From the NCBI RefSeq assembly GCF_030272615.1, contig NC_081415.1, positions 379,035,392 to 379,099,391 of the forward strand: a stretch of DNA of 64,000 nucleotides, written 5' to 3'. Every line of letters begins with the position of its first letter. Within the stretch, counting starts at the first letter, position 1. The notes under the pieces are model-generated. The model did not search any database and was not told where the DNA came from. It saw only the letters and a list, made by a program, of their open reading frames with translations. Shown one piece after another: positions 24,828-35,300 of the stretch. The stretch is from Cryptomeria japonica (taxonomy: Eukaryota; Streptophyta; Pinopsida; Cupressales; Cupressaceae). The translations under genes and the position numbers were made by a program.

Positions 24828-25320
24828 TTGGTCATGTTACTACAATTAAATATTTCAAAGTCTTTGGAAGTAAATGTTATATCAAAAGGGATAATGATAT
24901 AGGAAAGTTTGATGTAAGATGTGATGAAGGAATATTCTTGAGATATTCTACTAAGATCAAGGCCTACTGGTGCTATAATAAGAGGTTGAAGAAGATGGTT
25001 GAAAGTGCAAATGTGAAGGTAGATGAATTTCTTGGAAAGAAGACCAGAGCATGCAGATTTGATGATGAAGATGTTATTCCTAAACCTATGCAGAATGAGA
25101 TCTTGAAGCAAACTGATCCAGTGGAGACAACTAATCCAGATATTGCTATAGCCGGTGAGGAAGTGCAAGAGCTTGAAAATTAGAATAATAAGAAGACTCT
25201 GAGGTATGTAAGATTGAATCATTCATAAAATAAGATCATTGGTGATAAGAATAAAGGTGTGATGACTCGGAGAAGGATTATTGTTGAAGAGATAATGGAA
25301 AGCAAGCAAGGAGCCCATAC
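24828..25320 (+). pseudogene. pol: Copia integrase C-terminal fragment
   Basis: Reads IKYFKVFGSKCYIKRDNDIG, then FDVRCDEGIFL and NKRLKKMVESANVKVDE, followed by the acidic linker and RYVRLNHS...GVMTRRR before RT. Stops interrupt the linker, for example at 25,181-25,183. This region normally precedes RT, yet here it follows an LTR. It ends where the antisense PMD fragment begins. Confidence 0.85.
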
Positions 25321-25326
25321 ATAGAT

Positions 25327-25839
25327 CTATCTCTCAATTATCCTATAGATAACCCTACCCCATCTGATTGGGAATACATGACTTCTCTTGTCTAGAATTA
25401 GAAGATCTCCAATAAGACTACTGAGTATAATGTTCAGATTATCATAAGAGTCCTCTGGCTGACCCCATGCGATCTCATATTGTTCACTCAAGGGAATATC
25501 TTGCTCCTCACACTCAAAGAGCTCATAGAGTCCTCTAATACTATCCCTATGATCATAGACTACTTGCTCACCATGAATAAGAATATGCAAGATACAACAT
25601 ACATCCTCTAATGTGATCAAGGCCTCACTGGTGGGAAGATGAAATGAACATGTCTCTGAGTGCCACCACTCAACCAACACAGTGATCAAGGCCCTATTGG
25701 CTGTAACCTTAGGCATATGTAAAGCATGATACAAATAAAGATGTTTAATAAGAGCAATATCCTCAAGAGGTAACCTATCACGAAGATCAATTCCACTGGG
25801 TCTAGTCTGTCTACAACCAAGTACACCAAGTGACTCCAA
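25327..25839 (-). pseudogene. Plant mobile domain (PMD) gene, 3'-truncated, antisense in a Tat-like element
   Basis: An open frame of 170 codons matching the N-terminal half of the plant mobile domain family. Visible are LYLYHALHMPKVTANRALI, the core WWHSETCSFHLPTSEALITL and LEDVCCILHILIHGEQVVYD. A second relative at 51,600-53,680 has the same order. PMD proteins include host MAIL/MAIN nuclear factors, and the domain also occurs in transposable elements. The frame stops at the copia junction, so the C-terminal half of the domain is lost. It lies antisense to the polypurine tract and LTR at 26,671-26,683, the same arrangement as at 49,201-61,139. An alternative is an unrelated captured host gene, but two elements sharing the layout argues for an accessory gene. 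Confidence 0.75.
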
Positions 25840-25879
25840 TAGAGAAAAAAGTGATCAAAATGTCAAATATTATGCTCAC

Positions 25880-26170
25880 TTGAAAAAATCTTAAATCATG
25901 CATATTAAAACAATCAAGAAATCCAACTAATGCGAGATAATTATAACAAATGTGACACATTTAAAACTATTGTGAAACAATTATCATGCTTGTGCAACAA
26001 ATTAGACTTTTGCGACACGTTTTATACTAATGAGAAAAACATAGTCGATTGTGACACAATTACAACCATTGCACAACATTAGTACACTTGTGACATCCTT
26101 AACATGTATGTGCAACCATTAGCACGAATGCGACAAAACCAAAATATGAATGTGAAATACTTAAAAAAAT
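25880..26170 (-). repeat. Degenerate short-repeat tract upstream of the PMD gene
   Basis: On the minus strand, words such as TTGTCGCAT, TTGCACAT, TGTCACAA, TTGTGCAA and TGTCGCAA recur about every 20-30 bases. It lies directly 5' of the PMD start. A comparable tract with different consensus lies 5' of the other PMD gene (50,860-51,140). Confidence 0.6.
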
Positions 26171-26670
26171 TGGGTCTAGAATTTTTCTGAAAATTTGAAC
26201 AAAAACAGGTAAAATTTTTGAAAATGTACCATGCCACCAGTTATTGGTGGTCTCTAATATGATCGAACCCTCTTAGACAAGCGCAGTCACACTCTATAGC
26301 CAGCCATAGTGCTTAAAAGGATGCACGAAAGCTCAAATATCGCACAGAACTCAATAAACTAAAAAAGAATGCAAATGAGAAAATGAAGGGGTCAAATTTC
26401 TATTTATATCTCGAAATTAGGGTTTTTTCTCTCTCTGACAGCCATGGTCCCCTTGAATTTCAACACACTTGTAAGATAGTCAAACGGTCTTGGAATCGCA
26501 TGAAACTGAAAACTATTTCTCACTAGCATGGTATCATTAAATTCTCTCAATTCCATAATTTTTTGACGTATTTTCTGAGGGGGCATATTTATACCCTAAG
26601 CATCATGAGGGCATACTGGGGCAGGAAAATTTTCATTTTCTTTGAAACAACATTGTACCAACATTGTCTC
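26171..26670. other. Leader region between PMD tract and polypurine tract
   Basis: No convincing gene. Seen from the plus strand this is the 3' end of the internal region of the Tat-like element. A 60-codon minus-strand frame (26,404-26,586) has no recognisable similarity. Confidence 0.4.
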
Positions 26671-26682
26671 AAAGAGGGTAAA
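26671..26682 (+). other. Polypurine tract of the plus-strand Tat-like remnant
   Basis: AAAGAGGGTAAA immediately before TGTAGACACC. It corresponds to AAAGAGGGGCAAAA before TGTATACACC at 62,035-62,048 (minus strand). Confidence 0.75.
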
Positions 26683-27900
26683 TGTAGACACCTAAAAATG
26701 TCTCATCAATCTTGCACTACTTATTCATCTTATTAATCTTTGATTATTTAACTAAACTAAGTCTTATTCTTCTAAATAAATTAATCTAAATTAATTATCA
26801 CATTACTAATTATTCTATTTCTATCTTATTGATCAATTAATCATTTAACCATTTCTATATATTTATTAAATATTTATTATTTAATTAATTATGGTTTAAA
26901 ATGTTTAATTGGATAATCTTAATTATTTAATTAAAATTCACTTTCTAAATAATTAAAATATTTTCTTTAAATTATTTAATTAACTAATTCATTCTTCTAA
27001 TTTCAAATTCAAAATTTCATAATTTCCCCAAATTTCAATTAATTCCGTGTGCATTTCACTTTTCAAAAATCCAAATTCAAATTGAAATAAAAATATAATG
27101 TGAATGTCATCTTAAAATCCTACAACACATGTTGAAAATCTAACTCCCACTCACTTTTAGTCAACGGAGCAATCAAATCTGTTAACTCCTTAGTTAACTT
27201 AGTTAACTCCTCAATCACCTTTTTCAACTCTCAATCACCTTTTTGGAATAGAGTAATCAATTTAGTTAACAGACCAATCAATTAAGTCATCTGATCAATC
27301 TAATCAGTATCCTTATAAATCAATCCAATTGACTCATCAGTTAAACGAGTTAAACTTTCAATCAGTTTTGTCTCAAGAAATCTTAGCCATTGATCAATTC
27401 TATTCTAGAATGAATCTCAATTGTCCATTCTCATCCTCATGAATCTATAAATTTGGCATCCATTCTCCCAATTTTTAGAACCACTATCTTTAGAATTATT
27501 GTGCCTAACTTATGCAAGTACTCTAGCAAAGATACTGAGAGCCATGCCAACATCATGATGAACAAGAGCAATGGAAGCATATTGAATTGTCAAAAATGGG
27601 GTTTTGATGCTTCATTTCATTATTTTGTCAATTTGATTAATTTTCATTGTGCTTAATAATTTAGCTAGTTAGATTCCAGCTTTGGTGGTTAGCTTGGTTT
27701 AATCTAGCCTACTCATGGCTATTTTTTCCTTAAAACGGGTCTTTTAGAAAAGAATGCCACAAACATGAAAGGGATTATAAGAGAAAATGGATACCAATTC
27801 ACAAACCCAAGCAGGATGATCACTTGGAAAAAATCTCTGATAAAGATCAACCACCCTTCTTTATTGATTTGTTTTATGAATATATTGAAAAGACCTACTA
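26683..27900 (+). repeat. 3' LTR of a Tat-like Ty3 element (right end approximate)
   Basis: Starts TGTAGACACCTAAAAATG, matching the LTR starts at 50,350 and 62,034 on the opposite strand. AT-rich, with many TTAATT words as in those copies. A TATA-like CTATAAATT sits at 27,445-27,453, about 760 bp in, comparable to the TATA in the 49,201 LTR. The 3' end is not clear; 27,900 is an estimate from the 1,150-bp relative. A small frame at 27,453-27,656 is not recognisable. Confidence 0.6.
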
Positions 27901-28165
27901 TGTAGTTTGTTAGGTTTTGGGCTTTTATTCCCATATGTATAGGCTAAAGAATTTGATGGTTATAATTGTAGATATTAAAAGTCTTGATAACAGTCAACAT
28001 TTTGACTATGCAAGTATCTTGAGGTTAGTATAAACAAGGCCCTTGGTTCTATGAAAATAGATAATGCAAGTATCAATTTTAACTGATATTCTCTTTTAAT
28101 GTATATGTTATTATACAAAGGATTGGAAATACACATGTGGAAGGAATCACTCAATCTAAGACCAT

Positions 28166-30030
28166 ATGACAAGAGGGGTTTTTTTTCACCCTATTCAAGA
28201 GTGGACTCACATATGGGATAGTGTATGCCAACAAGCTCACTACATGTATTTTGAAGAATCCCTTGCGAAGGATATTTACAAGCATCTTGGATTTCCCACT
28301 ACTTGGGGATTTTTTAAAATAATACTAAAGTTTTTAAGGCCAAAAGAGAAATGATGATATATTGAATATTGAGCATAATTGGGGTGACTATCATGCATTC
28401 CAAGGTTGTACCATGATAAGAGTTTATGGTTTTGAGGGTATTCAACATATTTTGCTAGTATCTGTGCTAGACAAAGTTGCATTCTTGGAGATTGTTTTGC
28501 AAATGGCTCAATCAAACTATTTTCATTTTAAGGGACATGGGAAAAAAATTTTCTTGCATTCCACTTTATTCTTTGGAGATTTCAAAGTTACTCCTAGAGA
28601 GGGGTATTCACTTATTGAAACCAAACTCAATTATTTTGTGTTGTCACTTGCAAGAAATGGGAAAAGAATTGATCCAGATAATTTTATCAATGATGTTAAA
28701 TATAGAAGGTTTGAGTAGATATGTGTATCAAATTGATTGGCAAGAGGAATTACTAAGAATTTGTGTTATTTTTTAGCATGTGGTTAGGAGACTAGATATA
28801 TGGAACAAGAATCAAAGAGTTGAAAAGATAAGAAAGAGGGTTAATCATAAATGAATAATATGGGGTCAAGTGGATGTAGTTGATGTTAGAGCATGAATCA
28901 AAATCGATCTCAAATATGTCAAAACAAGATACAAGGTATCATATTGTTTCACCTAATTCTACACACATCACAAGACTTGGGGGCCAATAAAGTGTGAAAC
29001 CATTAGATCACATTTCTCCACAACCCACCTTATAATTTTTTTTTTCATGGATGAGAGTGAGGGGTAGGATTATTCAGATAGAGATGAAGTATTGCAAGAA
29101 CTAAGGATTAATGTGCAAGATCCACCCGAGGACAGATTGGAAATGATTTTTGAGCCTTTAGATCAATTGTTATATGATATTAGAGTCAAGGCTAGTGTTG
29201 CCTTTATTTCTAATGATAACTTTGTTAATTCTTAAGAGTTCAAAGAGTTTATTGTGAAATTAAAGGGTGAGAAAATAAGAGAAAAGGTGAAGGATATTAA
29301 CCCTTCCATGCATGATCAAATAATTCCATGTTTGCAGGCAGAGGTAGATGAAGAGATAAATGATATGACCCCACAAAAGGAAAGAAAGATAGTTGAAGAA
29401 GTAGAGTACACAATTCTACCTGGTTGAGATATATCATCATCAATTTCCTTTGATATCCTAAGGAGAAATGAAAACATTAAAATACAATTGAGCTAATAAG
29501 TTGTAGACAAATTGTATTATGGATCAAGCTTTGATCCCGATGATAAGATTCTTGCAATATGGTTGTTGTACTCATAAGACAAAATCTAATTACAATTGAA
29601 TACCCCCCAAAAATTGTTGGTCATATAGTTGTACACAAACTTGAGGACACTAGTGCAATAGAGGTATCCGTGTTGGCTATTAATACAACAATGTTTACAC
29701 AAGTTGCTTTTGAAAAGTTGACTATTGAAAATGAAACATTCAAGTAGAGAAACATGGATTTAAGTGAAATAACAACTTCTAGAAATTTATTGCCTCCATC
29801 ACTGATAGAATCAACAACTGATCTTGAAAAAAAGATGATTGAAGAGGGAGTTGCAAAAACAAAATGGTAGAAAGAAGCATTGAAGTTGAGGAAAAAGGAG
29901 GAAGAACTTACAAATAAATTAAATATGACAAAATTTGACATGGTTGTGGGTTTGATTATTAGAAAAATTAAAAAAATTGTTAATGTATATAGATGAATTG
30001 TGGAGGATACATACCGTAACAAGGAAAATA
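28166..30030 (+). pseudogene. Unidentified decayed reading frames, plus strand
   Basis: Plus-strand frames with protein-like composition but no family I recognise. At 28,166-28,354 they include EWTHIWDSVCQQAHYMYFEE. At 28,362-28,718 they include CTMIRVYGFEGIQHILL and FHFKGHGKKIFLHSTLFFG. At 29,043-29,430 an acidic stretch includes LRINVQDPPEDRLEMIFEPL and is broken by several stops. Later pieces (29,820-29,980) are rich in Lys and Glu. The spacing suggests one ancient gene of about 1.8 kb. Because it follows a Tat-like LTR in the same orientation, it could be the gag or extra ORF of an adjoining element. That is only inference; a captured host gene is the alternative. Confidence 0.4.
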
Positions 30031-30998
30031 TTTAAGGAATAAAGAATAATTGAGATTATATTGAATTGTATGGAGAAAAATCTCTCTTTTAAAATGAATT
30101 CTTTTCTTCTTATAGTGCAAAATAATAAAATGTTTTGATGATACCAGCTGCAAATATTTTTTTATAATTAGTATTTACTTCCAAAGTAATTAAAAATTTG
30201 TTGAGATAATATGAGAAATGGCATAAGGTCCTTGTTAAGGAGTTGAGGAGGTATGATAAGCTTGAAGTACCTATGCCATCCTTCTTCAAGAATGATGGAA
30301 AGGAAAAGACTCATGTTGAATGGAAGGTAGAACTTGTTTAAGTATTGCCTCAATTTATTAACATTATAAGTAGTGATGACGAGAGAGTTGGGGAAAATTT
30401 GAGTTTTTAGCTAGATAAGATTTCAATGCTCGAGTGTGGAATGATACATATTAACTCCATCAATATCAATCATTCTAATCAGGACTACATTGAGCACTTG
30501 TCAAAGATGAATTTGTTTATTCAAATATATGTATGAGAAAAGGAGTGAAAGGATACATTTGAATTATACTCTACAATATATATAACCTTGCTAGACCTTT
30601 GGGTCATAGGTGTCTACTAATTTGAAATGAAAATGAACTATATTTAAAATGTATCATATTTGTCATCATATTTTAATGCTTTGGTTTCCCCAATATTTTA
30701 TTGCTACTTGTCAACTTTCTTTTAGTTTTTCTAGTTTATTTTTGGCTAACTTAATTCAAGAGAATGTTGAGTCATCTCCATGCTACCTCAACTTCTACAT
30801 TCCCTCCAAGCGGTGCAAAGCCTTTTTGTCTCAAATGAAAAAAAATAGATTCGTTGGGTATATTCTTATGTTTTAAAATATTTTTGAATTATATTTTGAC
30901 ACTTGTGCATGGTATGAATCTTGTTTTCTCCCTTGTTTTATAAAGGGGTGTGATAGTGAAAAATGAGATTGGGTAGTTTAGGACCTAACCCCACTTTC
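30031..30998. other. Intervening sequence, nothing recognised
   Basis: AT-rich sequence up to the LTR at 30,999. Short frames (for example 30,649-30,876 plus) show no recognisable motif. It may continue the decayed unit to the left. Confidence 0.4.
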
Positions 30999-31786
30999 TC
31001 AAGCAGTCACCGGTGAGGAGGGACCTCAAGGAGATCAGTCCAAACTGGTCAGCAAGAGTAAACACAATGGAATCACCTATATATGATGGATGAAATGAAA
31101 AACAAATAGTTTTATTGCATGAAATTTGATTACATCCAACTGGTAACAACCGGGTTACAACATATCGGTACATACGCCCGGTAGAATAGGTCACACCGGG
31201 ACCTTGAATTGAAAGATCTATCTTCTAGGAATAGTCTATCTCTGATTGATTCTAATTTATCTTCCCTTGAATGCATTCTAAAGAATTATTACAAATATAT
31301 ATATCGATCCATAGGATGGCCCAAAAAAGATCAAAACCCAAAGAACAAGACCTAACATGCAAAATGAACAAAGTCAGCCTCCGCTAAGAGATTCCTTTGA
31401 AAAATCCAAAGGATGAAGCATAGAAGGTTGGCCACACACCAAGAAGCATTGAGATCAATGTCCAAGGCTCCACGAGCTTTAGAATGGGTTTCAGTAGATC
31501 ACCAAAATAGATCTCAGGCAACCAGTAACAAAGGAACAATCAGTAACAAGAAATTGTCATGGAAACCGATAGCAATATCTTGTCGAAAAGTGGTCCAAAT
31601 GAGATGCAGTTTGAAAGAAAGAAAGATGATCAAGTCTTTAAGTAGAATCCAACTCCATAGGATCCACTGAGCCAAATCCGAGATACATAGAAAAGAAAAC
31701 TGAAACTGCAAACATAAAACAAAACAGAAAAGAAAATATTTTTGGTTGATGCAAGATTGTTGTGAACTGGGGATGCTCCTGCATCA
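30999..31786 (-). repeat. Chromovirus 3' LTR (788 bp)
   Basis: Matches 48,600-49,200 from the start through position 31,597. The inner end reads TGATGCAGGAGC on the minus strand, and the outer end TCAAGCAG corresponds to TGAAATAG in the other copy, so the terminal dinucleotide has mutated. A TATATATAT run lies near 31,292-31,305. Confidence 0.85.
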
Positions 31787-31799
31787 GACATCTAGGGTT

Positions 31800-33190
31800 A
31801 ATGAAAAATTGAGCCTCTCACTTTGCTGGGGTTAGAGGGAAACCAAGGTGGTCTACCTCTACCTGAGAAATCCAAGATGAATCTTCAACTGGTCTTCTCT
31901 TCCACTTTACAACATATTATTTGTACTGAATGTTCCGGGTACTATGCCCAATCCTACTATCCAAAATCTCTTCAATCCAATCTAGTCCCTTCCAAGGAAA
32001 TTATTTCTCAATGTCTGCAACACTGTCCTCACTGAATTCTGGTTCATGGTAGTCATAAACATCTACAATGTTGAATATAGGTGAAATACTTAGACTATCC
32101 GGTAGCTCCACTTCATATGCATTTCCAAAACTAAACTTTCTCAAAATCTTACAAGGTCCAAACTTCTTCATCTACAACTTATTATAAGTTCCAACCAAGA
32201 ATTTCTCTTTTCTCAAGTATACCATCACCTCATCTCCAAATTCAAATTCCTTATGTCTCCTCTTCTCACCTACCTTCTCCTTATATTTGTTATTCATGTC
32301 TTCCAAATGTTGTTTGACCTGAATATGCAATGCTACCATGTGATCTGCAAATTCTTCTGCTTCTGAACTCTTTCACTCTTCACTACTAATGTCTCTTAAT
32401 TCTGCTATTCCTCTAGGATGTACTCCGGTAACAATCTCAAAAGGTGTTTTTCCAGTACTTCTATTCATTGAATTGTTATAAGCAAACTTTGCTTGTGCAA
32501 GGATCAAATCCCAACTTCAATTTTTATCTCCCACTAAACATCTCAACAAGTTTCCCAAACTTTGGTTAACTACTTTAGTATGTCCATCAGTCTGTGGATG
32601 AAAAGTATAACTTAACTTCAAATCTGTCTTCATCTTCTTCCAAAGTGTTCTCCAAAAATAGCCAACAAACTTAGTGTCTGTTTGAAACTACGCTCTTAGG
32701 TAATCCATGCAATCTCACCACTTCTTTGAAAAACAATGCATCTGATGTCTTCTTACAAGGTATGAAATGAGCCATCTTTGAAAATCTATCCACTACCAGA
32801 AATATAGAATCATTCCCTCTTGGTGTCTTAGGCAATCCAAGTACAAAATCCATGCTTATATCCTCCCAAGGTCTTACTGTTACTATCAAAGGTTTATACA
32901 ATCCCACATTTTGACTACTCCCTTTTGCAACTTGACAAAATCTACAACTCTGCACATATCTCTTAACATCCTTATGAATCTGGGGCCAAAAGTACTACTC
33001 ACTCACCAATGCTGCTATTTTATCAATGCCAAAATGTCCAGCTAAACCTCCACTATGCTTCTCTTTTATCAGGTTCTCTCTCATGGAACTCTTAGGTATG
33101 CATAACTGAAATCCCCTTAATAACATCCCATCCTAAATGAAATAATCCAACCATTTTCTTCTATCAACCATAATCGATTCTCTACATGCT
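31800..33190 (-). pseudogene. pol: Chromovirus integrase and C-terminal chromodomain (broken)
   Basis: The zinc-binding segment shows LAGHFGIDKIAALV and CRFCQ. The core starts [20 protein letters not shown] (first catalytic Asp) and continues [12 protein letters not shown]. At the second Asp region the sequence reads VVSNRH: the expected Asp of SDR is Asn, and a one-base loss shifts the frame near 32,671. The rest of the core and C-terminal domain, including YEVELPDSLSISPIFNIVDV, is in another frame. The chromodomain reads WIEEILDSRIG...YVVKWKRRPVEDSSWI at about 31,850-31,960, with a stop inside. The chromodomain marks the element as a chromovirus. Confidence 0.9.
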
Positions 33191-33192
33191 TT

Positions 33193-34803
33193 TCAAGGTT
33201 TTGCAAAATCTTGGTCTTCATCATACAAGGTCTTCAAATCTTTAAAACCTAATACTGTCACTCTCATCTCTATCAGCAAATTCCTTCTCCTACTCAATGC
33301 ATCAACAACTTTGTTAGATTTCCCACTTCTATGCTTCAACACAAAGGTGTAACTCTGCAAGAATTCTACCCATCTCATATGTCTTTGATTTAATTTATTC
33401 TGACTGATCAAATAATGCAAAGCTTGATGATCTGTATACAACAAAAAATCCTTAGGCAACAAATAATGTCTCCATTTCTTCAAGGCTTGAACTATGGCAT
33501 TAAATTCTTGATCATACACTGAATATCTCTTCTGGGCATCATTCAATTTCTCATTGAAATATGCTACTACTCTCCCTTCTTGACTCAAAAATGATCCTAT
33601 TACTATTCAACTTGCATCACAATCCACTTGAAATACCTTATTGAAATCCAGTAAAGTCAACATAGGCTCCTCAGTACCTTTCTACTTCAACAATTCAAAA
33701 ATTTTGTTTGCTCTGGTGGTCCACTTGAATTCCTTTCGATCTCCTCTCATGGTCTCAATCATAGGGTTAGAAACTAAACTAAAATTTCTGATAAACTTTT
33801 AGTAAAAACTAGCCAATCCTTGAAATGATCTTACCTCTCCAATGCTTTCTGGTGTAGGCCACTCAACAATGGCTTTCACTTTCTTAGGGTCCATCTTCAA
33901 ACCATCCTCATATATCACAAAGCCCAAACATACTAACTCATCCTTCATGAAAGTACACTTCTTGATATTGGTCAACAACCTTTCTTCTCTCAACCTCTGT
34001 AAAACTTGTCTTAACTGCATCAAATTCTCCTCTTTTGTCTTACTGAAAATCAGAATGTCATCCAAATACACAATAACAAACTTACCCAAGAATTTCTTTA
34101 ATACCTCATTCATCAACCTCATGAAAGTGCTTGGCGCATTAGTCAATCCAAAAGGCATCACCAACCATTCATATAGTCCTTCATTTGTCTCAAATGTTGT
34201 CTTCCACTCATCACCTTCTCTAGTCCTGATCCGATGATATCCACTCCTCAAATCTATCTTTGTAAAGTATTTTTCTCCACTCAAACATCCCATTATGTCA
34301 TACATCCTAGGCAAAGGAAACTGACATTTCACCGTGATCTTGTTTATTGCTCTTGAATCAGTACACATCCTCCTTTCTCCATTCTTCTTAGGTGCTTATA
34401 CGGTTGGTACTACACAAGGGCTCAAACTCTCCCTAATCAAACCTTTCTTTAATAGCTCCTGCACTTGTCTATTCAGTCCTTCATTTTCTACCGATGTCAA
34501 CTGGTGTGCAGTTTTGTTAGGCAAACTAGCTCCGGGAACAAGGTCCATGCAATGACTAATACTTCGAATAGGTGGCAATCCATTAGGTACATTATCTGAA
34601 ATGATGTCTTTATATTCTATCAACAAATATCTTATCTCTTTTGGGTGTTCTCCTTCCGGTTCTGGTCTCTCTATCTTCTTAGGAATTAAGGAAAAACACA
34701 CATTCTCATGTCTCAGTCCATCCATGAATTTCCTTCCATCTACTAAAAAGATTCTCGTATTCGTACAAACTTCATTCTTCAAAGGTTCCTCCAAAGGTAA
34801 CAA
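33193..34803 (-). pseudogene. pol: Chromovirus reverse transcriptase and RNase H (broken)
   Basis: RT begins around LLKKGLIRESLSPC (34,400-34,500) and continues [53 protein letters not shown] and the catalytic YLDDILIFS, then FLGFVI-like [10 protein letters not shown]. RNase H follows with RVVAYFNEKLNDAQKRYSVY, DQEFNAIVQALKKWRHYLL and LYTDHQALHYL. A TAA at 34,396-34,398 cuts RT after CVVPTV, another stop follows GLASFY at 33,799, and the frame is also broken before MSQEG. Motifs are otherwise well kept. Confidence 0.92.
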
Positions 34804-35300
34804 GGTTTACTTCATCCCATTGGCCATAATATTGTATGTATTCTTCCTCCCATCATGTATTGCCTATCTATCAAACTACCAAGGTCTTCCCAACAAAAGA
34901 TGACAAATATCCATAGGCATGATATCACACAAAACTTCATCATGATAATTCCCAATTTTCAATTTTACCAAACACTATTCACTTACAAACAACTTATGTT
35001 CATCCTAAATCCATGATATTTGATAAGGCTTAGGGTGTTTCAATCTCTCCAATTTCAACTTATTCATCACCATCTCTTTTGAAACAAGATTATCTGAGCT
35101 ACCACTATCAATAACAACTTTACAACACTTACCAGATACCTTACATCTAGTCTTGAATAGGTTCTTCCTCTACAAGGGTTCTTCATCTCCTTCGGTATGA
35201 CACAAATCTCTCCTCATCACTGGTAGTTCTCCATCTTCCAAATTATTGTCTGATCCGGTGGGGTTTTCTTCCACCACTGCTACTCTTCTAGTAGCCTTTG
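34804..35300 (-). pseudogene. pol: Chromovirus aspartic protease region (broken)
   Basis: On the minus strand the segment next to the LARD reads KATRRVAVVEENPTGSDN and leads to KVVIDSGSSDNLVSKEMV, the DSG active site of a retroviral-type protease. Stops occur between domains (for example near 35,174). It continues directly from the zinc knuckle on the far side of the LARD (47,491), which proves they were one frame. Confidence 0.85.
35296..35300. repeat. LARD target site duplication, left copy
   Basis: CTTTG immediately before the LTR start TGTAGTACCCC; repeated at 47,486-47,490. Confidence 0.95.

Larger units (their letters stand above)
22294..25320 (+). mobile_element. Second Ty1/copia remnant, rearranged (RT-RNaseH-LTR-integrase)
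   Basis: Plus-strand copia fragments from a family different from 3,435-11,075. It begins inside RT at the FVDDIIFGG motif, runs through RNase H, a purine-rich 3' untranslated part and a 1,199-bp LTR, and then continues into integrase C-terminal sequence. That order is impossible in one element. It implies two tandem copies sharing an LTR with a deletion from just after the LTR into integrase, or insertion into a relative. Both outer ends are cut by other elements. Confidence 0.85.

Noticed and set aside
25327..25839. Intact host PMD gene of 170 codons
   Set aside because: It lacks the C-terminal half of the domain, stops at a junction with copia sequence and sits antisense in a Tat-like remnant, so it is treated as a truncated element-borne gene.
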